Below, piece after piece: positions 27,052-35,618 of a stretch of 64,000 nt of DNA; positions within the stretch are counted from its first letter, which is position 1, and every line of letters begins with the position of its first letter. Where the stretch lies: contig OY970196.1 in NCBI GenBank assembly GCA_963708205.1, positions 2,232,001 through 2,296,000 on the forward strand. Reading direction: 5' to 3'. A model generated the notes under the pieces. It ran no database searches, was not told the DNA's origin, and was given only the letters and a program-made list of their open reading frames with translations. The position numbers and the translations under genes were made by a program. This stretch comes from CAVYTF01 sp963708205 (GTDB lineage: Bacteria; Bacteroidota; Bacteroidia; Chitinophagales; Chitinophagaceae).

Positions 27052-28389
27052 TTAAGACAATTTGAACGTCTCCAAAAATTTCGTTGTAAAATTTCCTTTG
27101 CGAAAATCTTCATTTTGCATTAATTGCAAATGAAAGGGAATAGTCGTTTTCACACCTTCAATTACATATTCACTCAATGCGCGATACATTGTATCAATCG
27201 CTTCATCACGCGTGCGCGCAACAGTTATTAATTTACCGATCATAGAATCATAATAAGGCGGAATAACATAGCCTGCATACACATGACTATCTACGCGAAC
27301 CCCATGACCGCCTGGTGTATTTAATTCAGTGATTTTTCCGGGTGAAGGACGAAAATCATTGTAAGGATCTTCTGCATTGATGCGACATTCAATTGCATGC
27401 ATTTGAGGAAGGTAGGCTTTGCCTTTTATATGATCGCCCATCGCGATTTTTATTTGCTCTTTTATCAGATCAAAGTTGATCACTTCTTCTGTCACGCAGT
27501 GCTCAACCTGGATGCGCGTATTCATTTCCATGAAATAAAAATTGCGATGCTTATCAACCAAAAACTCAATGGTACCAACACTTTCATAGTTTATTGCTGA
27601 TGCAGCTTTAATTGCTGCGGCACCCATTTTATTTCGCAAATCATCCGTCATAAAAGGAGATGGAGATTCTTCCACTAATTTTTGATGTCGTCTTTGAATA
27701 GAGCAATCTCTTTCACTTAAATGGCAAACATTTCCATATTGATCTCCTGCAATTTGTATCTCGATGTGTCTTGGCTCTTCTACAAATTTTTCCATGTATA
27801 TGCCATCGTTTTTAAACGATGCAGCTGCTTCTGTCTTTGCTGTGCTGAATGCTTTTTCAATTTCATTTTCCTGCCAAACAACGCGCATTCCTTTACCCCC
27901 GCCGCCTGCCGTTGCTTTTAAGATAACAGGATAGCCAACTTCTTTCGCCAATGTTTTTGCGTGCGCTACACTTTCAAGCAATCCTTCTCCACCCGGCACA
28001 ACAGGAACACCTGCTTTTATCATTGTTTCCTTTGCAGTAATTTTATCACCCATACTGTTGATCATTTCAGCATTTGGCCCGATAAATTTTATACCATGCT
28101 CTGCACATATCTGAGAAAATTTTGCATTCTCAGCTAAAAATCCATAACCTGGATGAACAGCATCAGCATTTGTAATTTCTGCTGCTGCCATGATGTGCGG
28201 AATATTTAAATAAGAATCAATGCTTGGTGGCTTGCCAATGCAAACAGCTTCATCCGCAAATTTTACATGCAAACTATCTTTATCTGCGGTAGAATAAACT
28301 GCCACTGTTTTAATGCCCATTTCGCGACAGGTTCTTATCACGCGAAGGGCAATTTCACCTCGATTGGCTATGAGTACTTTTTTAAACAC
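27052..28389 (-). CDS. accC: Acetyl-CoA carboxylase biotin carboxylase subunit
   Basis: AccC carboxylates biotin on BCCP with ATP and bicarbonate as the first half of malonyl-CoA synthesis. The 445-residue ATP-grasp enzyme has the opening KVLIANRGEIALRVIRTCRE, the glycine-rich loop KATAGGGGKGMR near 159-170, the EMNTRIQVEH motif near 287 and RINAEDP near 337. The start codon is GTG (28389). It is the last gene of the efp-accB-accC run on the minus strand, 69 bases after accB. A pyruvate or propionyl-CoA carboxylase subunit is less likely given this context. Confidence 0.95.
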   Translation of the reverse strand: MFKKVLIANRGEIALRVIRTCREMGIKTVAVYSTADKDSLHVKFADEAVCIGKPPSIDSYLNIPHIMAAAEITNADAVHPGYGFLAENAKFSQICAEHGIKFIGPNAEMINSMGDKITAKETMIKAGVPVVPGGEGLLESVAHAKTLAKEVGYPVILKATAGGGGKGMRVVWQENEIEKAFSTAKTEAAASFKNDGIYMEKFVEEPRHIEIQIAGDQYGNVCHLSERDCSIQRRHQKLVEESPSPFMTDDLRNKMGAAAIKAASAINYESVGTIEFLVDKHRNFYFMEMNTRIQVEHCVTEEVINFDLIKEQIKIAMGDHIKGKAYLPQMHAIECRINAEDPYNDFRPSPGKITELNTPGGHGVRVDSHVYAGYVIPPYYDSMIGKLITVARTRDEAIDTMYRALSEYVIEGVKTTIPFHLQLMQNEDFRKGNFTTKFLETFKLS

Positions 28390-28458
28390 AATAAGATAAT
28401 TAAAAATGAAAAATTAAAAATTCAGCAAGCAATCTTTTACTTTCTTAAATTTTATTTT

Positions 28459-28944
28459 TTAAGCAGGTTCTACCAAAAACAATGGCTGGTCATATTCCAC
28501 AGGACTGGAATCTTCAACAAGCACTTTTACTATTTTTCCACTAACCTCGCTTTCTATTTCATTAAATAATTTCATTGCTTCAATTATACAAACCACTTTT
28601 CCGACTGTTATTTCATCCCCAACTTCAGCGAAAATTGGTTTGTCAGGTGAAGGTCTGCGGTAAAAAGTACCGATCATAGGACTTTTTATTGTAATGAAAT
28701 TATCTGCTTTAGTTGAAGGCGTTTCTATATTAGTATTTGAGGCTGGCGGTGGAGGAGGATTTGTGTTTGCAGGTGCTGAAAACGGCTGTGGATAGTTTGA
28801 AGGTGCGGGCTGATAATTTACCACTTGTGCCTTTTCTTCTTTTTGTTTTATGGTAATTTTAAACGAGTCATCTTCAATACTTAATTCACCGATATTGCTT
28901 TTATTTATTATTTTAATCAGTTCCTGAATTTGCTTAAAATCCAT
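28459..28944 (-). CDS. accB: Biotin carboxyl carrier protein of acetyl-CoA carboxylase
   Basis: AccB carries the biotin used by AccC and the carboxyltransferase. The 161-residue product has a helical N-terminus (MDFKQIQELIKIINKSNIGE), a proline-rich hinge from about 45 to 75 (NPPPPPASN), and a biotinyl domain with IKSPMIGTFYRRPSP and the biotinylation motif EAMKL, lysine K125. It lies 149 bases after efp, in the common bacterial efp-accB-accC order, and upstream of accC. Confidence 0.96.
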   Translation of the reverse strand: MDFKQIQELIKIINKSNIGELSIEDDSFKITIKQKEEKAQVVNYQPAPSNYPQPFSAPANTNPPPPPASNTNIETPSTKADNFITIKSPMIGTFYRRPSPDKPIFAEVGDEITVGKVVCIIEAMKLFNEIESEVSGKIVKVLVEDSSPVEYDQPLFLVEPA

Positions 28945-29093
28945 ATAGCAGAATTTAGAGTTTAGATTTTTTTAAACGGGAAAGCAAAATAGTTATTTTT
29001 TATAAAACGATGGTTTTTTATTCATTCCATTTTATAAAGTGTGTTGGAAAAAAAGCTTTCCTATAAGAAATTTCTGAATTTCTTTCGATAAAA

Positions 29094-29660
29094 TTATTCT
29101 TTCACTCTTTCAACATATTCTCCGTTTTTTGTATTGATGCGAATTAATTCACCTTCATTTACAAACAGCGGAACGTTAACAGTGGCGCCCGTTTCAATGG
29201 TTGCAGCTTTTGTGGCGCGTGTTGCAGTATCGCCGCGAACACCTGGCTCGCAATAAGTAATTTGCACCACAATTTTTTCAGGAAGTTCGGCGCCGATAGG
29301 TAAATCAGTTTCTGTATTCATAAAAACAAAAACTTCACTTCCGTCTTTTAAAAATTGAGGAGCATCTATCATTTCTTCACTCAAAACAATTTGTTCAAAC
29401 GTTTCATCATTCATCAAATTATATCCATTATCATCTTTATATAAATATTGAAAACTCTTTTTTTCTACACGTACGGGAAAAATATTTTCACCGCTGTTCC
29501 AAGTTTTTTCTATGGTGCGCTTGTTATCAACACCTTTCAATTTTGCCCAAACTTTTGCGGCAGCGCGTGCTGTTTTATTTTCGCCAAAATCTACTATTGA
29601 ATATAAACTGCCATCTAATTTTAATATCATCCCGCGGCTGATGTCTGCTGTTGTTGCCAT
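29094..29660 (-). CDS. efp: Elongation factor P with an Arg tip and non-canonical loop
   Basis: EF-P relieves ribosome stalling at polyproline. The 188 residues are the family length and contain IVLSEEMIDAPQFLKDG, VVQITYCEPGVRGDTATRAT and NVPLFVNEGELIRINT from domains II and III. In domain I the loop that carries the modified lysine in E. coli (PGKG, K34) is here TARA, with R32 at the tip; there is no PGxG. Alignment by length from LDG to EKT supports this position. The tip Arg is like rhamnosylated EF-P, but the flanks differ. A good promoter lies upstream (29695-29723); accB and accC follow. Confidence 0.93.
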   Translation of the reverse strand: MATTADISRGMILKLDGSLYSIVDFGENKTARAAAKVWAKLKGVDNKRTIEKTWNSGENIFPVRVEKKSFQYLYKDDNGYNLMNDETFEQIVLSEEMIDAPQFLKDGSEVFVFMNTETDLPIGAELPEKIVVQITYCEPGVRGDTATRATKAATIETGATVNVPLFVNEGELIRINTKNGEYVERVKE

Positions 29661-29694
29661 GAATTATTTTTTAATAAAATTATTTTTAAGGCGT

Positions 29695-29723
29695 CAAAAG
29701 TAATGATTATTAGTAACTGCAAA
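29695..29723 (-). promoter_or_regulatory. Bacteroidota-type promoter of efp
   Basis: On the minus strand, TTTG at 29723-29720 is followed after exactly 17 bases by TACTTTTG (29702-29695), matching the -33/-7 consensus TTTG-N17-TAnnTTTG. The -7 element ends 34 bases before the efp ATG. This should drive efp and probably accB-accC. Confidence 0.75.
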
Positions 29724-29801
29724 ATATCGAATCGCAAAGCATTCTATGACTTTTTATAAAAAGGAAGTTTATTGTAAAGCGCAACCATACTATTTTAGCG
29801 T

Positions 29802-30782
29802 ATGTATTTTACAGCTATGCATTCATTTGACGAGTTGGTGATTGAATTTAAAAAAAGATTTGAGGTAAATCATTTTCCAAAAGAACCGGAATCTTTATAT
29901 GAGCCCTGCGATTATTTTTTATCGCTTGGCGGTAAACGCGTACGACCTGTGATGTGCTTAATGGGTAATGAATTGTTTGATACAATAAATGCTGATGCAT
30001 ATCATGTGGCAACTGCAATAGAATTATTTCACAACTTCACACTTATTCATGATGATATTATGGATAAAGCTCAGTTGCGCCGCGGCATGGAAACAGTGCA
30101 TTCAAAATTTGGCGCGAGCACTGCGTTGCTTAGCGGAGATGTAATGTTGATAGTTGCTTATGAATATTTGAATAAGATAAATCTCAGTTATTTAAAACAA
30201 ATTCTTACGCTGTTTAATAAAACTGCAAAAGAAGTCTGCGAAGGTCAGCAAATGGATATGGATTTTGAAACCAAAGAAATTGTTTCTCCGGAAGAATACA
30301 TTAAAATGATAGAATTAAAAACTTCTGTTTCTCTGGCTGCAAGCCTTGAAACCGGTGCTATACTTGGCGGCGCCAGCGAAGGCAATTGTAAACATCTCTA
30401 TCAATTCGGAAAAAATCTTGGCATTGCTTTTCAGATTCAGGATGATTATTTAGATGCTTTTGGTGATCCTGAAAAATTTGGAAAAGATGTTGGCGGGGAT
30501 ATCCGTCAGAATAAAAAAACATTTCTTTTAATTCATGCTTTGCAACAAGCGAATGCTGATCAGAAAAAAGAATTGGATGATCTGATGAAAAATAATCCTG
30601 CAGATAAAGTTGAAAAAGTTTTACAGATTTTTCGGGCATGCAATGTTGATGAATGGGCAAAAGAATTGAAACAGCAATACATTAATAAAGCCTTTGAGCA
30701 TCTTGAATCTATTGCTGTTATTTCTTCGCGCAAGAAACCTTTGAGAGAGCTTGCCGAATATTTGGTGCAAAGAGAAGTGTAG
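29802..30782 (+). CDS. Polyprenyl (geranylgeranyl/farnesyl) diphosphate synthase
   Basis: The 326-residue trans-prenyltransferase condenses allylic diphosphates with isopentenyl diphosphate. It has the first Asp-rich motif DDIMD at 84-88 with LRRG following, KTSVSLAASLETGAILGGAS near 168, and the second motif FQIQDDYLDAFGDPEKFGKD near 209. The phenylalanine five residues before DDxxD and the absence of a two-residue insertion resemble type I geranylgeranyl diphosphate synthases, so a short product (C15-C20) is inferred. The start could be the ATG at 29802 or that at 29817. It diverges from efp. Confidence 0.92.
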   Translation: MYFTAMHSFDELVIEFKKRFEVNHFPKEPESLYEPCDYFLSLGGKRVRPVMCLMGNELFDTINADAYHVATAIELFHNFTLIHDDIMDKAQLRRGMETVHSKFGASTALLSGDVMLIVAYEYLNKINLSYLKQILTLFNKTAKEVCEGQQMDMDFETKEIVSPEEYIKMIELKTSVSLAASLETGAILGGASEGNCKHLYQFGKNLGIAFQIQDDYLDAFGDPEKFGKDVGGDIRQNKKTFLLIHALQQANADQKKELDDLMKNNPADKVEKVLQIFRACNVDEWAKELKQQYINKAFEHLESIAVISSRKKPLRELAEYLVQREV

Positions 30783-30853
30783 GGTTTACCTTGACTTTAA
30801 ATAGTATGAACTTTTAGGGAAAAGATTTAGATTTACATTAGTTAAATTTATTC

Positions 30854-31986
30854 ATGAATTTGTTTAGGGTTTTATTTTTCGTAATAATTATTGCATCTTT
30901 ACCTGCATGTAAAAAGTCCTTTATACAAGGAGGAAATACTAATAATGATTCTACCGGCAATGGCACCGAATTTGGAAAAGGAATATACGTAATCGGATAT
31001 GAGAGATCAACTTCAAACTCGATTGATACAGCACATACAATCGCTCAATGTTGGAAGGACGGCTGCCACTGAACTTTAATATCCCTTCCGATAAATATTC
31101 TCAATTTCATAGCATGGCAATTTCGGGAAATGATGTTTATATTGTTGAAAATATTTTCGATTCATTTTATTACAACTCTCCAAGCAAAGCATATTATTGG
31201 AAGAATGATTCTATGGTAGATGTTTCAAATTATGGTTTTCATGTTTATATTACCTCGATTGCCGTTTCAGGTAGTGATGTGTATTTAGGAGGGTATTATT
31301 TTACGCCAGCGGATTCAGGATATAACATAGTTGCCGGTTGCTGGAAAAATGGAACATTAATACCTATGAAATTTCCGCCGGTATCTCTTGGAGAAGAAGT
31401 AAATGCATTAGCGGTTTCCGGAAATGACTTATATATTGCAGGAGCTTATTATTTAGACGCAGTTTATTGGAAAAACGGAGGTGATAGGAAAACGTGCAAA
31501 TTAAATGATACCTTAAGAGGTGCAAATGTATATGGAATTGCAGTTTCCGGAGATGATGTTTATATCGTCGGCGATGCGTATACCATGGATCAAGATGGCG
31601 AACCTGATGAGTATTATGCAGCTTATTGGAAAAATGGTGAAATTTATCTTCTTTCAAATCTGCCGTCACATGCAAATTCAATTGCAATACAAGGAGGTAA
31701 TGTATATGTGGGCGGTTGGATCGATAACTTTGAAAGCGTATATTCAACTTGCTGGAAAAATGGAGTTGAAATTTCCATAGCAAATTCTGTAATCAATACT
31801 ATACCTTCTTATCAAACTGGCTTGCGAGTATTTGCTTCCGGAAATGATTTGTACTACGCAGAAAGTATAAAGCAGCTACTCGATACTTATGCAGCTTTTT
31901 GGAAAAATGGCGATCAACCTCTTTTTGTAAATCCTTCTCTACCTACACATAGTTTTATTGTTACAGGTATAGGCGTTGTCCAATAA
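30854..31986 (+). pseudogene. WKNG-repeat lipoprotein, split by a one-base frameshift
   Basis: The N-terminal part (30854-31072, 72 residues) has a signal with lipobox LPACKKS and ends ...AQCWKDGCH. The continuation from 31048 in the -1 frame carries on with LPLNFNIPSDKYSQ. Joining at 31063 (missing one base) gives WKDG-LPLNF, consistent with the repeat unit. The whole would be about 377 residues with seven xWKNG units preceded by VSGNDVYI-type strands, as in beta-propeller-like surface lipoproteins of Bacteroidota. Either the gene is broken in this strain or the assembly lost a base. A ribosomal frameshift cannot be excluded. Confidence 0.8.
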
Positions 31987-32143
31987 ATGGTTATTGTTTT
32001 TAAGACCGATATAGAAATCAGTGAAAAAAATTTAATCGTTCAAAGATTTTGTGTATAAAGTTATAATTGCTTTGCCGGTATCAAAAAAATTTTTCTTCTT
32101 TCTAATGCATTCACTATTTTAACTGCTTAATAAAATTAATTGC

Positions 32144-33940
32144 ATGAGCAACTCACTTTTTCGCACAAAGAATATTGATAAAATTTTGAGCGATGCTGCA
32201 GACATGAAAGATGACCCTCATGCAGGTGGCGGACTGAAGCGAGTGCTTACTTTAAAAGATCTTACTTTCTTTGGAATAGCTGCTATCATTGGCGCCGGCA
32301 GCTTTAGCAGTTTGGGGCAAGCGTGCTATAATGGTGGTCCCGGTGTTGTGATCTTGTTTGTAATGTGTGCAGTTGCGTGCGGATTTACAGCGTTGTGTTA
32401 TTCTGAATTTGCAAGCCGCATTCCTGTTGCAGGCAGCGCTTATACCTATGCTTATGCGTCGTTCGGAGAATTGTTTGCATGGATAATCGGATGGGCTTTG
32501 ATAATGGAATATTCTATCGGCAATATTTACGTCGCGTTTTCGTGGAGTGATTATTTTACTTTATTTATGAGCCGCATCGGCATTCATATTCCTGATTTTT
32601 TAACATGCAGTTATATGGAAGCGCATGAAGCTGTGCTGGCGAATATCGGTGCGCCGCTTGCATCTTTAACTTCTGACACACGTGAATTGATCAATGCATG
32701 GAATACTGCTCCGATGATAGATGGATTGAGAATAATTTTTGACATGCCTGCATTGATTATTTGTGTTTTGATAACCACTCTTGTTTATATTGGTGTGAAG
32801 GAATCAAGGAATTTTAGTAATGTAATGGTGATATTAAAACTCTGCATTATTGTTTTGGTAATTGCTGTTGGCGCTTACTATATTCATCCTGAAAACTGGA
32901 CGCCTGTTAACAGCGTTGGCGTAAGATCCTTTATGCCAAACGGTTTCAGCGGAGTGATGCGTGCAGTCAGCGGAGTTTTTTTTGCTTATATTGGCTTTGA
33001 TGCGATTAGCGTAATGGCTGAAGAAAGTAAAAATCCGCAACGCGATCTTCCGCGAAGTATGATCTTATCATTGGTGATTTGCACTGTTATTTATATTTTG
33101 CTTGCGCTTGTTTTAACAGGTGTTATCAGTTATGAAAAATTTAATAATGTTGGTGATCCTTTGGCAAAAATATTTGAAGACGCAAATGTTGGATGGATGC
33201 AATTTCTTGTTTCGGTTGCAGCAGTTGTGGCTATGACGAGTGTATTGCTTGTTTTTCAAATGGGGCAACCAAGAATTTGGATGAGCATGAGTCGTGATGG
33301 TTTGTTGCCAAAAAAATTTGAGAAAATTCATCCAAAATTTCAAACACCTTCTTTCTCTACAATCATTACCGGACTGGTGGTTGGTGTGCCTTTGCTGTTT
33401 ACCGATAAAGTTTTTGTGCTTGATTTTACAAGCATTGCAACGCTCTTTGCTTTCGTGCTTGTTTGCGGTGGCATTTTGTTAATTCCAAGAAAAAAGAAAG
33501 AGCCGGGAAAATTCAATATGCCCTATATCAATGGCAAATTCATTTTTCCGTTGATAATTATTTGCGGTATTTTCTTTCTTGCTTTTTTTGCCATAAATCA
33601 AACAGGACATAATTACTTTTCAGAATTATTTAATGGTGATTTTCATGATCATTCTGATGATAGTTTGAAAGATGTTTTGTATTTTAATAATGCTTCTTTA
33701 AAACTTTCAACCATTATTCTCTGGCTTATTTTGGTAATAATTGCTGTGATGAGTTTTATAAAAAACCTCTCTCTAATTCCTTTGCTTGGTCTATCATCCT
33801 GCTTGTATTTACTTACAGGAATGACCGGTAAAAACTGGGCTTGGTTTGCATCCTGGCTTGTTTTAGGATTGATAATTTATTTTTTATATGGCTACCGTAA
33901 AAGCAAGCTGGCATTGAATCTTAATAAAGATACGGTTTGA
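32144..33940 (+). CDS. APC superfamily (cationic amino acid transporter-like) permease
   Basis: The 598-residue inner-membrane carrier has the CAT-type opening FFGIAAIIGAGSFSSLGQAC near 45, FASRIPVAGSAYTYAYASFG near 89, YIGFDAISVMAEESKNPQRD near 284, and at least 12 membrane spans. A long extracytoplasmic insert of about 60 residues near 145-190 and a His/Asp-rich loop (FHDHSDDS near 505) are visible. It moves an amino acid, probably with H+ or by exchange; the substrate is not known. Its stop overlaps the rimM start. Confidence 0.88.
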   Translation: MSNSLFRTKNIDKILSDAADMKDDPHAGGGLKRVLTLKDLTFFGIAAIIGAGSFSSLGQACYNGGPGVVILFVMCAVACGFTALCYSEFASRIPVAGSAYTYAYASFGELFAWIIGWALIMEYSIGNIYVAFSWSDYFTLFMSRIGIHIPDFLTCSYMEAHEAVLANIGAPLASLTSDTRELINAWNTAPMIDGLRIIFDMPALIICVLITTLVYIGVKESRNFSNVMVILKLCIIVLVIAVGAYYIHPENWTPVNSVGVRSFMPNGFSGVMRAVSGVFFAYIGFDAISVMAEESKNPQRDLPRSMILSLVICTVIYILLALVLTGVISYEKFNNVGDPLAKIFEDANVGWMQFLVSVAAVVAMTSVLLVFQMGQPRIWMSMSRDGLLPKKFEKIHPKFQTPSFSTIITGLVVGVPLLFTDKVFVLDFTSIATLFAFVLVCGGILLIPRKKKEPGKFNMPYINGKFIFPLIIICGIFFLAFFAINQTGHNYFSELFNGDFHDHSDDSLKDVLYFNNASLKLSTIILWLILVIIAVMSFIKNLSLIPLLGLSSCLYLLTGMTGKNWAWFASWLVLGLIIYFLYGYRKSKLALNLNKDTV

Positions 33941-34452
33941 ATGATCTTATCAATATAGGGAAAATAGTTGCTCCTTTCGGATTGAAGGGCGAAGCAATTT
34001 TGCAACATTCGCTTGGCAAAAAAACGATATTAAAAGATGTTGAAACAATTTTTATAGAAACTCAAAAAAATTCTTTTCTTCCTTATTTTGTTCAGTCATC
34101 AAAAGCAAAAAGCAATAATGAAATATATCTGAAACTTGAAGGAATTGACGTGCGGGAAACTGTGCAGAAATTATTACAAAAAAAAGTTTGGTTGCATGAA
34201 AATGATTTTAGAAAACTTGCTGCTAAAAATTCTTCCATTGCTTTGATCGGCTTTACATTGATCAATGATAAAAATAAACTTGGTGTGATTGAAGAAGTAA
34301 TTGAACAGCCACATCAAACATTGCTGCGAATCAGCGTAAACAATAAAGAAGTTTTAATTCCGCTACATGAAGAAACACTTGCAAAAGTTGATCATAAAAA
34401 AAAAGAAGTGCATGTTATCTTGCCTGATGGATTACTGGAAATTTACACATAG
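33937..34452 (+). CDS. rimM: 16S rRNA processing protein RimM
   Basis: RimM helps mature the 30S head by binding ribosomal protein S19. The 171-residue product has the N-terminal reductase-barrel motif INIGKIVAPFGLKGEAIL, the KLEGIDVRETVQKLLQKKVW helix, and a PRC domain (EEVIEQPHQTLLRI, VLIPLHEETL) ending in VILPDGLLEIY. The start is the TTG at 33937 overlapping the permease stop as TTGA, since no in-frame ATG fits the family N-terminus. Usually it is near rpsP and trmD; here it is coupled to an amino-acid permease. Confidence 0.9.
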   Translation: MNDLINIGKIVAPFGLKGEAILQHSLGKKTILKDVETIFIETQKNSFLPYFVQSSKAKSNNEIYLKLEGIDVRETVQKLLQKKVWLHENDFRKLAAKNSSIALIGFTLINDKNKLGVIEEVIEQPHQTLLRISVNNKEVLIPLHEETLAKVDHKKKEVHVILPDGLLEIYT

Positions 34453-34477
34453 CTAAAAGTCAAAATAAATAATTGAT

Positions 34478-34861
34478 ATGCAGGAAGGATTTGTAAAATT
34501 TATAAAGTTTGGGATTGTCGGCATCATCGGCACATTTGTAGATTTTGGTTTTACATGGCTTTTCAAAGAGCAATTTAAGTTTAATAAATACATAGCAAAT
34601 GCAATCGGTTTCAGTATGGCTGTTATCAATAATTATTTGCTGAACCGTTATTGGACTTTTAGCGGCGATAATCAAAACTGGACAACAGAGTTTGGAAAGT
34701 TTGTTATTTTCTCAGTCATTGGTTTGGCTTTAAACACACTGTTCATAAGGCTTTTCAACGATAAGCTTGGTATCAAATTTTATTTTGCCAAGGCAATGGC
34801 GATCGGTTGCGTTTTCTTCTGGAACTTTTTTATTAATTATTTTTTCAACTTTCATCATTAA
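34478..34861 (+). CDS. GtrA family membrane protein
   Basis: The 127-residue product has four membrane spans and the GtrA pattern: FGIVGIIGTFVDFGFTWLFK near 8-30, KYIANAIGFSMAVINNYLLN near 38-57 ending in RYWTF, and the C-terminal ATFFWNFF-like CVFFWNFFINYFFNF. GtrA-type proteins are thought to move lipid-linked sugars or to support surface polysaccharide modification. Its end overlaps the convergent TMEM175-like gene by 17 bases. No glycosyltransferase lies beside it, so its partner is unknown. Confidence 0.9.
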   Translation: MQEGFVKFIKFGIVGIIGTFVDFGFTWLFKEQFKFNKYIANAIGFSMAVINNYLLNRYWTFSGDNQNWTTEFGKFVIFSVIGLALNTLFIRLFNDKLGIKFYFAKAMAIGCVFFWNFFINYFFNFHH

Positions 34862-35600
34862 CTATTTCAACATTTCTTTTTTTAGTAATCTGCTTTAAAA
34901 GCGATCTTTTTTTATTCGCACGATAAGAAAAGAAAATTGTAAAAGCCGGACCAATTAATACATAAACATATCCTGCTAAACCCGATAAATTTATTGGTAA
35001 AAGCTGCGACATTGTTATAGAAAGAATGCCTATTGCAATAAGAATAAAATTAGAAAACATTTTAGTTTTTGTATCGAACTGCTCAGCAAGTGTCAATTTT
35101 AATTCGACCTTTTTATTAAATGCATGTACATACATTAAAAGGAATATTAAATAAATACTGATGTACCCACATCCATAAACAGACATTAACATTGGTGCAT
35201 CGTTCACGCTCATTGTAAATGGAGAATGAACTCCATAAATAAAATTGCTGAAGATCAATGAGAATAAGAACTTCAGCGGATAAACAAATAGCAGCACAAC
35301 AAATATTAACGTGCAATTGAGTGCGATTGTAACCAAATCATCTAATCCGTAATGACGAAAAAAAGTATTTTGTTGATGCCAGATAGTCATTAAAAAAAGA
35401 AAGCTGATGCCAAAAGCAACAAAACCTTTCATGGTAATTATAAGCTCATCAAAATTTTTTGGCACTTCCAGCGAAACAATCAGCAGCGTCACTGCAAATG
35501 CAAATACTGCATCGCTGAAAGTTTCTATGCGGCGGATTTCATGTCCGCGCAAACGAAAGTTGTTTTTCACGGAATCTTTTGCAGCAGTTTTGCGAAACAT
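34845..35600 (-). CDS. TMEM175/DUF1211 family potassium channel-like protein
   Basis: The 251-residue product carries the family filter-helix signature RRIETFSDAVFAFAVTLLIV near residue 22-40 (the RxxxFSD motif of TMEM175 channels), and about six membrane spans: 30-48, 58-75, 89-112, 125-150, 175-195 and 205-225. Bacterial members with one repeat act as tetrameric leak potassium channels. The C-terminus is basic (RANKKRSLLKQITKKRN). It ends by overlapping GtrA convergently, and it lies 18 bases after the CBS gene on the same strand. Confidence 0.85.
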   Translation of the reverse strand: MFRKTAAKDSVKNNFRLRGHEIRRIETFSDAVFAFAVTLLIVSLEVPKNFDELIITMKGFVAFGISFLFLMTIWHQQNTFFRHYGLDDLVTIALNCTLIFVVLLFVYPLKFLFSLIFSNFIYGVHSPFTMSVNDAPMLMSVYGCGYISIYLIFLLMYVHAFNKKVELKLTLAEQFDTKTKMFSNFILIAIGILSITMSQLLPINLSGLAGYVYVLIGPAFTIFFSYRANKKRSLLKQITKKRNVEIVNDES

Positions 35601-35618
35601 GAAAAATGGTTTTGGTTT

